This document shows, in pieces, positions 8,475 through 16,597 of a stretch of 51,654 nt of DNA (position 1 is its first letter; each line of letters begins with the position of its first letter). Both the position numbers and the translations under genes were made by a program. Source of the stretch: Cylindrospermum sp. FACHB-282 (GTDB lineage: Bacteria; Cyanobacteriota; Cyanobacteriia; Cyanobacteriales; Nostocaceae); assembly GCF_014697195.1 (NCBI RefSeq), contig NZ_JACJRJ010000045.1:1-51654 (forward strand), given 5' to 3'. Below the pieces are notes generated by a model that ran no database searches, was not told where the DNA came from, and saw nothing but the letters and a program-made list of their open reading frames with translations.

Positions 8475-10124
8475 ATGACTACAGCACAACAACCAGAAAA
8501 TAAAGATCAGCAGAAACGTACTGTAGCAGAGTTAGTGGACTATATCCAAGCTCTCACCACTGAAATTCAAGAATTGTATTGTTTAGATGAGATACCTTGG
8601 GTTGTAGGCTATTCGGGTGGCAAAGATAGCACTGCTACTTTACAGCTTATCTGGAATGCGATCGCAGAACTACCACCTGAAAAGCGAATTAAGCCAATCC
8701 ATGTTATTACAACAGATACGCTAGTAGAAAACCCTGTAGTCTCTGTTTGGGTACGCAAATCTTTAGAGCAGATGAAAGTAGCTGCCAAAGAAAAGGGAAT
8801 GCCTATTGAACCCCATTTACTACAGCCAGAAATAAAAGAGACATTTTGGGTAAGTTTAATTGGTAAAGGTTATCCAGCACCACGAGGAAAATTTCGTTGG
8901 TGTACAGACCGCCTTAAGATTCATCCTTCTAACCGCTTTGTACGTGATGTAGTTAGAGTCAAGGGAGAAGTAATTCTTGTCTTGGGTACGCGCAAGGCTG
9001 AAAGTGTCAAACGTGCTATCTCAATGGAAAAACATCAAGTAGGTAGCTTAAAAGAACGTCTCAATTCTGATTCAAATTCGCTTAAAACCTTGCTTTATCA
9101 TAGTCCTAGCCTGCCTAATTCTTTAATTTATAGCCCTATCGAAGATTGGCGTACTGATGAAGTTTGGATTTACCTAAATCAGTGGGAAAACCCTTGGGGA
9201 TATAGTAACAAAGACTTATTCATCATGTATCGAGGCGCAACAGCAGATAATGAATGTCCTCTAGTTGTTGATACTTCTACCCCTAGTTGTGGTGATTCCC
9301 GATTTGGGTGCTGGGTTTGCACAATCGTTAATAAAGATAAATCAATGGCGGCAATGATTCAAAATGATGAAGAAAAAGAATGGATGCAGCCTTTATTGGA
9401 TATCCGCAATGAATTAGATATAAAAGATGATAGAGACAAGAGAGACTTCAGAAGAATTTGGGGAGAAGTTCAACTATTTGAGCGTGATTTTGAAGGTGAA
9501 AAATCCATTCAACCAATTCATGGCCCCTATACAAAATATTGGCGGGAACATTGGCTGAGACGAGTATTAGAAGCGCAAACACAAGCCCGTCACACAGCGC
9601 CAGACAATATGCGCGATATCACCCTCATTACTCTCGAAGAAATGAGCGAAATTCGCCGCATTTGGCTAGAAGATAAACACGAATTTGATGATAGTTTACC
9701 TACCATTTATGAAGAAGTAACTGGTGAAGTATTCCATGACCCCCGTCCTGGTGCTGATTCTAGCTTGCTAGGTCTTGATGAGTGGACGGTGCTAGAAGAA
9801 ATATGTGAAGGTGACGCCATGCACTTAGAACTGATGGCGAAATTGTTGGACACAGAACGCCAGTATCGTAAAAAAACTCGTCGTGTGGGTATCTATGAAA
9901 CCCTAGAAAAATGTTTTAATACAAGTTCCCGTTCGCCAGAAGATGCGATTAAAAACGCTCGTTTGAAACGGGAATTAAACGAAGCAGTTAATCAAGGTGA
10001 TGTTGCAAAAGTTAAGCAGCTAACTTTAGGGGATGTACCGGACAAAGAAGAGAATGAAGAGAGTAAACCCGACACTTGGGCAAATTTGAAGTTTGCAAAA
10101 AAGAAGTTAGATGATAGTGAATAA
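8475..10124 (+). CDS. dndC: DndC, PAPS-reductase-like sulfurtransferase
   Basis: DndC is the ATP-pyrophosphatase and Fe-S protein that activates the DNA backbone for sulfur insertion. This 549-aa protein has the PP-loop YSGGKDST (residues 46-53). A GKFRWCTDRLKI block has Cys143. A cysteine cluster, Cys261, Cys272, Cys279 and Cys282 (ECPLV...SCGDSRFGCWVC), fits a 4Fe-4S site. The C-terminal region is charged and helical. It starts at ATG 8475 after AGAGGTAGAGAGA. In typical operons dndC is directly followed by dndD; here an IS200-like gene and a repeat array separate them (about 1.1 kb), so dndD and dndE may depend on read-through or a new promoter. Confidence 0.93.
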   Translation: MTTAQQPENKDQQKRTVAELVDYIQALTTEIQELYCLDEIPWVVGYSGGKDSTATLQLIWNAIAELPPEKRIKPIHVITTDTLVENPVVSVWVRKSLEQMKVAAKEKGMPIEPHLLQPEIKETFWVSLIGKGYPAPRGKFRWCTDRLKIHPSNRFVRDVVRVKGEVILVLGTRKAESVKRAISMEKHQVGSLKERLNSDSNSLKTLLYHSPSLPNSLIYSPIEDWRTDEVWIYLNQWENPWGYSNKDLFIMYRGATADNECPLVVDTSTPSCGDSRFGCWVCTIVNKDKSMAAMIQNDEEKEWMQPLLDIRNELDIKDDRDKRDFRRIWGEVQLFERDFEGEKSIQPIHGPYTKYWREHWLRRVLEAQTQARHTAPDNMRDITLITLEEMSEIRRIWLEDKHEFDDSLPTIYEEVTGEVFHDPRPGADSSLLGLDEWTVLEEICEGDAMHLELMAKLLDTERQYRKKTRRVGIYETLEKCFNTSSRSPEDAIKNARLKRELNEAVNQGDVAKVKQLTLGDVPDKEENEESKPDTWANLKFAKKKLDDSE

Positions 10125-10130
10125 TAGCCC

Positions 10131-10179
10131 CGGCGATTAGAAATCGCGGCTACACAAACAAAACCCACCTCCGTGGGTT
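10131..10179. repeat. REP-like unit upstream of the transposase
   Basis: Two hairpins occur in tandem: GCGATT-AGA-AATCGC (10133-10147) and AACCCAC...GTGGGTT (10162-10179). The identical pair forms the core of each unit in the array at 10765-11235, and a variant is at 46881-47001. It lies 7 nt after the dndC stop, so it may also end the dndC message. Confidence 0.9.
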
Positions 10180-10213
10180 AATGAAATATGGAATTTAAGG
10201 TATCAGAAAAAAT

Positions 10214-10630
10214 ATGAGGTCAAATTTCACGCAATTATATCTACATTGTGTATGGGCAACTTGGGATAGATTGCCTCTAATTAGGCCAGAAATTCAAAAG
10301 TTAGTTTATGCCTCAATTATTCAAGAATGTGAACAATTAAAATGTACTGTAATTGCAATCGGTGGTATTGAAGATCATGTTCATCTTCTAACAGGTTTTC
10401 CGTCAACTGTCAGCGTTGCTGAAGTGATTAAACAGATTAAAGGTAGTTCCTCCCATTTCATTAATCACGAAGTTAAACCAAGTGAGTTTTTCAAATGGCA
10501 AGGAAGCTATGCAGGTTTTACGGTCAGTCATGATGCCATTGACAATGTAGCTAATTATATCAGAAACCAGGCTACTCACCATCATCAAAAATCAACTATC
10601 CCCACATGGGAACTTGTTACAAACAAATGA
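10214..10630 (+). CDS. IS200-like tyrosine transposase (Y1, REP-associated type)
   Basis: A 138-aa Y1 HUH transposase. The HUH motif is DHVHLL (about residues 56-61), followed by the conserved IKGSSSHFIN, FKWQGSYAGFTVS and the candidate nucleophile tyrosine in NYIRNQ. The length is typical of IS200 TnpA. The gene is flanked on both sides by the same two-hairpin repeats, as expected for a REP-associated transposase (RAYT) that acts on them in trans. There is no tnpB beside it. It sits between dndC and dndD in the same direction. The catalytic residues look intact, so it may be active. Upstream sequence shows no clear ribosome site. Confidence 0.88.
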   Translation: MRSNFTQLYLHCVWATWDRLPLIRPEIQKLVYASIIQECEQLKCTVIAIGGIEDHVHLLTGFPSTVSVAEVIKQIKGSSSHFINHEVKPSEFFKWQGSYAGFTVSHDAIDNVANYIRNQATHHHQKSTIPTWELVTNK

Positions 10631-10657
10631 AAATATCAAAAAATTATATTATATTTA

Positions 10658-10743
10658 GCGTAGGCGGACTTCGCCTGTGTAGACGCGAATTCTATTCGCC
10701 CGGTGTTTTTTCTTCGCCTGTGTAACCATCAATTCTATTCGCC
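10658..10743. repeat. Degenerate REP-like hairpins after the transposase
   Basis: Two partial copies of a motif with TTCGCCTGTGTA and AATTCTATTCGCCC follow each other. GGCGGACTTCGCC forms a short hairpin. They share the CCTGTGTAG segment with the inverted half of the REP cluster at 46950-47001, so they look like rearranged ends of the same family. Confidence 0.65.
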
Positions 10744-10764
10744 CAATATTTAATAAAGATACCC

Positions 10765-11235
10765 GGCGATTAGAAATCGCGGCTACACAAACAAAACCCA
10801 CCTCCGTGGGTTGAATAAAATTTAGGTCAATGTTTCATCAATTTAGATACCTTAAGATACCTGGCGATTAGAAATCGCGTCTATACAAACAAAACCCACC
10901 TCTGTGGGTTGAATAAAATTTAGGTCAATGTTTCATCGATTTAGATACCTTAAGATACCCGGCGATTAGAAATCGCGGCTATACAAACAAAACCCACCTT
11001 CGTGGGTTGAAGAGAATTTAGGTCAATGTTTCATCGATTTAGATACCTTAAGATACCTGGCGATTAGAAATCGCGTCTATACAAACAAAACCCACCTTCG
11101 TGGGTTGAAGAGAATTTAGGTCAATGTTTCATCGATTTAGATACCTTAAGATACCTGGCGATTAGAAATCGCGTCTATACAAACAAAACCCACCTTCGTG
11201 GGTTGAAGAGAATTTAGGTCAATGTTTCATCAATT
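10765..11235. repeat. Five tandem 98-bp REP-containing units
   Basis: Units start at 10765, 10863, 10961, 11059 and 11157, each exactly 98 bp apart; the fifth ends early at about 11235. Each has the GCGATT-AGA-AATCGC hairpin, the ACCCACC...GTGGGT hairpin and about 50 bp of nearly invariant sequence (TTTAGGTCAATGTTTCAT then ATTTAGATACCTTAAGATAC). Changes between units fall mostly in hairpin loops and the joining segment. The period is not a multiple of three and no ORF spans it. It ends about 10 nt before the dndD ATG, so it forms the dndD leader. Confidence 0.95.
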
Positions 11236-11244
11236 AAAAAATTA

Positions 11245-13230
11245 ATGATTTTTCTTGAACTCGTTTTACAAAACTTCGGCCCTTACGCTGGGAAACAGAT
11301 AATCAATCTTAACCCAAACATTGATGAAGAAAACTCACGCCCAATTATCTTATTAGGTGGGATGAATGGCGGGGGAAAAACTACTTTGATGGATGCCATT
11401 CGTCTTGCGCTTTATGGACAACGCGCCCAATGTTCTACCCGTGGTAATTTAAGTTATTCCGATTTTCTCAGTCAATGTGTTAACAGCAAAATAGACCCAG
11501 CTAACGACACCCGGATTGAATTGCTTTTTGAACATATCGAAAACGATAAACCAATAAAGTACCGTGTTGTAAGAAGTTGGAGAAAAAATCCTAAAGATGG
11601 TAAAGATACATTAGGTATTTTGGGTGATAGTGACACATGGCCTGATGCTTTAGTTAATATCTGGGATGAGTATATAGAAAACCTTCTACCCTTGGGTATT
11701 TCTAATTTATTTCTCTTTGACGGTGAACAGGTTAAAGAACTCGCAGAACAGGAAACCCCACCACCGATTGTTGTTGAAGCGATTCGCGGACTTTTAGGAC
11801 TGGAGTTGGCAGACAGGTTAGCTGTTGATTTAGATATTTTAGTTAATCGAAAACTCAAAGAGGTTGCTAATACTAAAGATTTAGCAAATTTAGAGGAGAT
11901 TGAAACTAGGTTAACGCAGCAACAAGAAGATTATCAAAATACAGAAGAGGATTTAGAAACTTATAAACTTCAGGTAGCAGAATTAGGGAATCAGCAGCAG
12001 GAAGCTTTTGATAAATTCATTTCAGAAGGTGGTAAAATTGCCGCTGAACGTAATCAATTAGAATTACAGCAGCAGGCAAAAACTGGGGAAATTGAACAAG
12101 TGCGGCAGTCAATGGCTGAATTAGCTGCTGATGTTTTACCCCTGGCATTAATTCCTAATTTGCTGAATCAGGTGCAAGCACAGGGAGAAAAAGAATTTCG
12201 CCATCAACAGGTACAACTCGCTAGAGATTTATTACTTGAGCGAGATCAGCGGTTATTAAGTTGGCTAAAGCAAGCAGAAATTTCCTCAGCGCAAGTTGAA
12301 AAAATCCAATCTTTTCTAGTTCAAGATGTAGATAGTTTATATGCAAAATCTCTTCAGACAGAAGCACCTTGGCTTTTAGCTGATGAAGAAAGTTTGAGTC
12401 AATTAGATAATTTAATCTATCGCTTGCAGAATTCTCGAACTTCTGCACAACAGCAGTTAGCTATTATCAAAAATAAAGAAGAAGAAATTATTACCCTAGA
12501 GAGACAAGTGCAAACAGCCGCAGCACCAGAAGATTATAAAAAGTTGCTGAAGGCATTGGAAGAAGCACAAAATCAAGTTGCTGAAGCTAAAGCTAATTTA
12601 GAAACTACCCGCCGCCGTTTAGCTGAATTAGAAACTATTATTTCTAGGTCAAAAAAGGAGTTAAATACATATACTGTAGAAAATATCAAGCATAAAAATA
12701 GTGAACATATTATTAATGCTGCGGCTAAAGTTCAAAATACACTAAAGATTTTTCGCGATCGCCTAACCCTGCGAAAACTCAACAAACTAGAAGAAGAAGT
12801 AAAAAATTGTTTCCTCTATCTCCTGCACAAATCAGACTTAGTGCATCGCATCGCCATAGACACCAAGACTTTCAGCCTCTCCCTTTATGACCTCAATGGT
12901 AAACCCGTCCCCAAACACCGCCTTTCCGCCGGGGAAAAACAACTATTAGCGATCGCCTTTTTGTGGGGACTAGCCAAAGTCTCCGGGCGCAGATTACCAG
13001 TAGCCATCGACACACCCCTAGGCAGATTAGACTCATCCCACCGCAGCAACCTAGTTGAACGCTACTTCCCAGCCGCCAGCCATCAAGTCATCCTCCTCTC
13101 CACCGACACCGAAATCGGCAAACAGGAGGTAGAAAAACTACGAGACAACGAAGCGATCGCTCACGAATACCTTCTAGAATACAACTCCTCCACCCGCCAA
13201 ACCACCATCAAACAAGGTTACTTCTGGTAA
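11245..13230 (+). CDS. dndD: DndD, SMC-like ATPase
   Basis: DndD is the ATPase/nicking-associated subunit of the phosphorothioation complex, forming the modification core with DndC and DndE. The 661-aa protein has Walker A GGMNGGGKTT (38-47), FLFDGEQVKEL near 150-160, a coiled-coil middle (about 200-500), the ABC signature LSAGEKQ (560-566) and Walker B/D-loop AIDTPLGRLD (587-596). The N-terminal MIFLELVLQNFGPYAGKQ is typical. There is no zinc hook CxxC. The ATG at 11245 has no visible ribosome site and follows directly on the 98-bp array. The gene has a 9-nt gap to dndE. Confidence 0.93.
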   Translation: MIFLELVLQNFGPYAGKQIINLNPNIDEENSRPIILLGGMNGGGKTTLMDAIRLALYGQRAQCSTRGNLSYSDFLSQCVNSKIDPANDTRIELLFEHIENDKPIKYRVVRSWRKNPKDGKDTLGILGDSDTWPDALVNIWDEYIENLLPLGISNLFLFDGEQVKELAEQETPPPIVVEAIRGLLGLELADRLAVDLDILVNRKLKEVANTKDLANLEEIETRLTQQQEDYQNTEEDLETYKLQVAELGNQQQEAFDKFISEGGKIAAERNQLELQQQAKTGEIEQVRQSMAELAADVLPLALIPNLLNQVQAQGEKEFRHQQVQLARDLLLERDQRLLSWLKQAEISSAQVEKIQSFLVQDVDSLYAKSLQTEAPWLLADEESLSQLDNLIYRLQNSRTSAQQQLAIIKNKEEEIITLERQVQTAAAPEDYKKLLKALEEAQNQVAEAKANLETTRRRLAELETIISRSKKELNTYTVENIKHKNSEHIINAAAKVQNTLKIFRDRLTLRKLNKLEEEVKNCFLYLLHKSDLVHRIAIDTKTFSLSLYDLNGKPVPKHRLSAGEKQLLAIAFLWGLAKVSGRRLPVAIDTPLGRLDSSHRSNLVERYFPAASHQVILLSTDTEIGKQEVEKLRDNEAIAHEYLLEYNSSTRQTTIKQGYFW

Positions 13231-13239
13231 ACCCAAATT

Positions 13240-13626
13240 ATGGAATCCCCAATCGAACGGATCAAACTTTCCCAAACAGCCAAAGACCAACTACTAAAAC
13301 TCAAACGCAGCACCAAAATCGACCAATGGAATATCCTCTGTCGCTGGGCCTTTTGTCGTTCCCTAGCAGAACCAACCGCACCCTCCCCCGTACCAATTCC
13401 CCAAGATAGCAACATCGAAATGACTTGGCGCGTCTTTGGCGGCGAAATCTCAGATATCCTCCTCCTTGCCCTCAAGCAACGTTGCTACAACGACGGCTTA
13501 AGTACTGACAAAGAAACCCTTGTCCTGCAATTTCGCCTCCATTTGCATCGTGGCATTGGTTACTTAGCAGGAGATCAAAATATCAAAAAGATTGAGGATT
13601 TAGTTGAATTAGCGACGAAGAACTGA
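13240..13626 (+). CDS. dndE: DndE
   Basis: DndE is a small DNA-binding component of the phosphorothioation complex. This 128-aa protein starts MESPIERIKLSQTAKDQLLKLKRST and contains WNILCRWAFCRSL, then TWRVFGGEISDILLLALKQR and FRLHLHRGIGYLAG, the usual DndE pattern, at family length. The many Lys/Arg residues fit DNA contact. It lies 9 nt after dndD and closes the dnd operon. A different base composition (C-rich) begins near the end of dndD, consistent with mosaic origin. Confidence 0.93.
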   Translation: MESPIERIKLSQTAKDQLLKLKRSTKIDQWNILCRWAFCRSLAEPTAPSPVPIPQDSNIEMTWRVFGGEISDILLLALKQRCYNDGLSTDKETLVLQFRLHLHRGIGYLAGDQNIKKIEDLVELATKN

Positions 13627-13761
13627 AATGTCAGAACATCCTGGATTTCTATGTCAGCCCAGAAAGACTATCTGGTGAGAATTAGTGTATAAGTGCAGAA
13701 TCACGCAGTCAATATGGCAAGATAACTGCAATTCGCTCAGGTGGGGAAAAAAGTTGAAACG

Positions 13762-15273
13762 ATGAAAGAAATTCAAGCACTGCGACAAGCGGTTCAAAGC
13801 CGTAAGATGGGTGCTCTATTGCTGTTAGGTTTTGCATCCGGGTTACCCTTATTTCTAACCAGCAGAACCTTGCAACTATGGATGCAAGATGCCAAGGTTG
13901 ATATAGGTAAAATTACTCTATTTGGACTGCTGGCTTTGCCTTATTCCCTGAAGTTCTTGTGGTCACCGTTGTTAGATAGATTCATGCCACCAGTATTGGG
14001 AGCAAGGCGGGGTTGGCTAGTAGTCACTCAATTAGGATTAGTATTAGCGATCGCCTTTTTGGCATTGCAACAACCAGCCCAAAGCGACCAAGTGCTGCAA
14101 CTACTGGCAATCAACTGCCTAATCATCACCTTTTTGAGCGCTACCCAAGACATTGCAGGTGATGCCTACCGCACCGACATTTTAGAACCAATCCAATCCC
14201 AAGCAGGGGCATCAGTTTGGGTGCTAGGCTACCGCATAGCCCTATTTATCACCAGTTCCCTAGCTTTGGTGTTAGCAGATTATCTACCTTGGAATCTAGT
14301 TTATTTGCTGATGGCAGCCTTAATGGCAGGGAGTATATTCACAACCCTTTGGGCACCCCCAGAACCAAAATTACCCGCCAACACTCAAAAACTTTCACCC
14401 CTATCTATCAAAGACGTTATCTTCCTGGTCTTTATCACTGTCCTAGTAGCGGGGTTACTCGGAGGCGTATTTGTCGGCTTCATCCCCCTGCCTATATTCT
14501 ATTGGCTGTTGGCAGGTTTGATAGTAGCTTGGATTGGTGCATCTTTATTATTACCTACATCCCTACTAGGCGAAGTTAGAGAAGACAGTTCCCCTCAAAA
14601 CTTACAAGAAGCCATATTCCTACCATTTAAAGAATTTTTTCACAGATTTGGACTGACTCAAGCCAGTGTGGTACTAGTTTTTATATTGCTATATAAACTT
14701 GGCGATTCCCTGGTGGGCATTACAGCAAATTTATTTCTCCGAGAAATAGACTTTACCAAAACTGAAATTGGCGCAATTCAAGCGGGGATGGGCTTTATCG
14801 CCACCACTGTCGGCGTATTAGCTGGCGGTGTGATCTTGACTAAAATTGGCTTAAATCGTGGTCTTTGGATATTTGGTGTGCTGCAATTGTTGAGCAACTT
14901 AGGTTATTATGCCCTAGCAGTTGCCGGCAAAAATTACTCGCTTTTAGTGTTGGCAGTGAATATCGAAAACTTCTCTGCTGGACTAGTTACAGTTGCTACA
15001 GTGGCATTTTTAATGAATCTTTGTAATCACCGCTTTACAACTACTCAATTTGCTTTATTCTCTAGTTTGATGGCTATTAGTAGAGACGTTCTCTCGGCTC
15101 CAGCAGGAAATTGGGCAAAAGCCACAGGCTGGCCCTCATTCTTCTTGTTGACCATAGTAGCTGCCTTACCCGGATTGCTACTTTTGCCCTTTGTTGCCCC
15201 CTGGAACCCTCAACCAGTGGCACTAACCAGACCTGGATTTGACGAAGAAGAGGATATATGGGGAACCAAGTAG
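13762..15273 (+). CDS. AmpG-like major facilitator permease
   Basis: A polytopic inner-membrane protein of about 503 aa with roughly 12 hydrophobic segments. The N-terminal RKMGALLLLGFASGLPLFLTSRTLQLWMQD and PYSLKFLWSPLLDRF, plus SATQDIAGDAYRTD, match the AmpG/PAT family, which in proteobacteria imports muropeptides for cell-wall recycling. The cyanobacterial substrate is unknown. A GTG at 13741 would add seven residues; I prefer ATG 13762. Its 3' end overlaps the next small membrane gene by 16 nt, indicating co-translation. It follows the dnd operon in the same direction but is more likely core genome. Confidence 0.85.
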   Translation: MKEIQALRQAVQSRKMGALLLLGFASGLPLFLTSRTLQLWMQDAKVDIGKITLFGLLALPYSLKFLWSPLLDRFMPPVLGARRGWLVVTQLGLVLAIAFLALQQPAQSDQVLQLLAINCLIITFLSATQDIAGDAYRTDILEPIQSQAGASVWVLGYRIALFITSSLALVLADYLPWNLVYLLMAALMAGSIFTTLWAPPEPKLPANTQKLSPLSIKDVIFLVFITVLVAGLLGGVFVGFIPLPIFYWLLAGLIVAWIGASLLLPTSLLGEVREDSSPQNLQEAIFLPFKEFFHRFGLTQASVVLVFILLYKLGDSLVGITANLFLREIDFTKTEIGAIQAGMGFIATTVGVLAGGVILTKIGLNRGLWIFGVLQLLSNLGYYALAVAGKNYSLLVLAVNIENFSAGLVTVATVAFLMNLCNHRFTTTQFALFSSLMAISRDVLSAPAGNWAKATGWPSFFLLTIVAALPGLLLLPFVAPWNPQPVALTRPGFDEEEDIWGTK

Positions 15274-15659
15274 TTATTTTCGTCGGCACATTCATCCTCT
15301 TATTTACGGGTTTATTGCTAGGCTATGTTCTCTCGCAGCTAGTTCTGGGATTTTTAGGGTTTAACCTCCTCACCTTTCTCGGAACACTCAGCCTGATATT
15401 AATTTTTGGCACACTTTATTACGTGTTATTTTGGCAGTTGCGGCGAGAGCAGTCCCCATCATTGGGTGGCAGGATATCCAGCCAGCTAGATGAAGAAGTC
15501 ACTGATAGCTATCTCAAAAGTAGGCTGATTGCTAGGTTGTCCGGTGACACCGTTGCTGCTGAGAGGTTAATTGAGCAAGCAAAGCAGAATTATCCTGGTA
15601 TGCCGGAAAATTGGTATTGTGAGAGAGTTCTTGATGACTTGGATCGCGACCAACGGTAG
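15258..15659 (+). CDS. Small two-helix membrane protein
   Basis: A 133-aa protein with two hydrophobic segments (about residues 4-27 and 35-57) and a soluble, charged C-terminal half (RISSQLDEEVTDSYLKSRLIARLSGD...). I do not recognise a named family. The 16-nt overlap with the upstream permease gene suggests they work together, perhaps as a permease partner; that is inference. Confidence 0.75.
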   Translation: MGNQVVIFVGTFILLFTGLLLGYVLSQLVLGFLGFNLLTFLGTLSLILIFGTLYYVLFWQLRREQSPSLGGRISSQLDEEVTDSYLKSRLIARLSGDTVAAERLIEQAKQNYPGMPENWYCERVLDDLDRDQR

Positions 15660-15767
15660 CATTCTACTTACCGTTCCCCAAAAAATCGCTAAAATTAAGT
15701 CAAGAAAACTTTACAAATATTCAGCTAGTGACTTTTAGTTAAGTCCCTAGCTCTTTGCAACCCAGAT

Positions 15768-15935
15768 ATGAGTATATTTCGTCAATACATCGCCCCTTTG
15801 TTTGCCGTGTTGGTGTTTTTCTTAGCCCTTGTGGCAGTCAGCGCCCGCATTTTTTTGCCTTCCGACATGGCAGCACCCGCACCAATTGAAGAGGTAGGAA
15901 TAAGTCTTGTAACACCTGACACCTTCAATTTTTGA
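15768..15935 (+). CDS. 55-aa single-pass membrane peptide
   Basis: A short ORF starts at ATG 15768 (MSIFRQYIAPLFAVLVFF) with one hydrophobic helix at about residues 8-28, then FLPSDMAAPAPIEEVG. The composition and start are gene-like, and I recall similar small proteins in cyanobacteria, but no function. It ends 10 nt before the GNAT gene start. Confidence 0.6.
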   Translation: MSIFRQYIAPLFAVLVFFLALVAVSARIFLPSDMAAPAPIEEVGISLVTPDTFNF

Positions 15936-15945
15936 ATTTTGAATT

Positions 15946-16467
15946 TTGAATTCCTTACTACCAGGCTATCAAATTCGCCGTGGCTCCACCGTAGATCGGG
16001 CGCTATTGGTAAAGTTTATCCAACAAACATACCAAGATATGTTTCCCGACCAGGATTTTGCTCACCTAGCGCGGACAGTCGAGCAATATTTCTCCACTGA
16101 CACGCCCTTGTGGTGGGTGGATGGGGAAGATCAGGAAGATCAGGAAGTGGGGAGATTGAGTGGTGGAGAGAATTTATCCCCATCTTCCTCCCCAGTTGCT
16201 TGCCTGTGGGTGGGGAATGCTATAGATCAAGTGCAAGGCGATCGCCATGCTCATATCTTTCTCCTCTACGTTGTTCCAGAACATCGAAGACGGGGTATTG
16301 GTACAGCTTTGATGCACTATGTAGAAAAATGGGCAACTCAAAGAGGCGATCGCCAAATAGGACTGCAAGTATTTCAATCCAACAAACCCGCATTAAATCT
16401 TTATCATCAGCTTGGATATCAAACCCAATCCCTGTGGATGCTGAAATCACTCCATCCTGAAAAATAA
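15946..16467 (+). CDS. GNAT-family N-acetyltransferase
   Basis: A 173-aa protein. The acetyl-CoA site motif is PEHRRRGIGTALMHYVEKWA (about residues 112-131), followed by LQVFQSNKPALNLYHQLGYQ, the classic motif A and B pattern of GNAT acetyltransferases. The substrate cannot be read from sequence. The start is a TTG (15946) just after the small membrane gene stop; no ATG precedes the domain in frame. A region around residues 64-80 rich in Asp/Glu/Gly (DGEDQEDQEVGRLSGGE) looks like a loop insertion. Confidence 0.85.
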   Translation: MNSLLPGYQIRRGSTVDRALLVKFIQQTYQDMFPDQDFAHLARTVEQYFSTDTPLWWVDGEDQEDQEVGRLSGGENLSPSSSPVACLWVGNAIDQVQGDRHAHIFLLYVVPEHRRRGIGTALMHYVEKWATQRGDRQIGLQVFQSNKPALNLYHQLGYQTQSLWMLKSLHPEK

Positions 16468-16597
16468 ACTAATGCGACACGTTAAATAAGAAAGTGTACA
16501 ATAATTTAGCTAATACCTATTGGGGTTTTGCTTCTTGGCGTGGAGGGCTAATCAACATCTGTGTGTTGATCCCTAGCAGGGATGGAAACGAAATCAT

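Noticed and set aside
10765-11235. Regular array considered as CRISPR
   Set aside because: The whole 98-bp unit, including the part between hairpins, is nearly constant. There are no variable spacers and no cas genes.
11472-11858. 128-aa minus-strand ORF inside dndD
   Set aside because: Shadow of a strongly supported gene, Ser-rich, no start signal.
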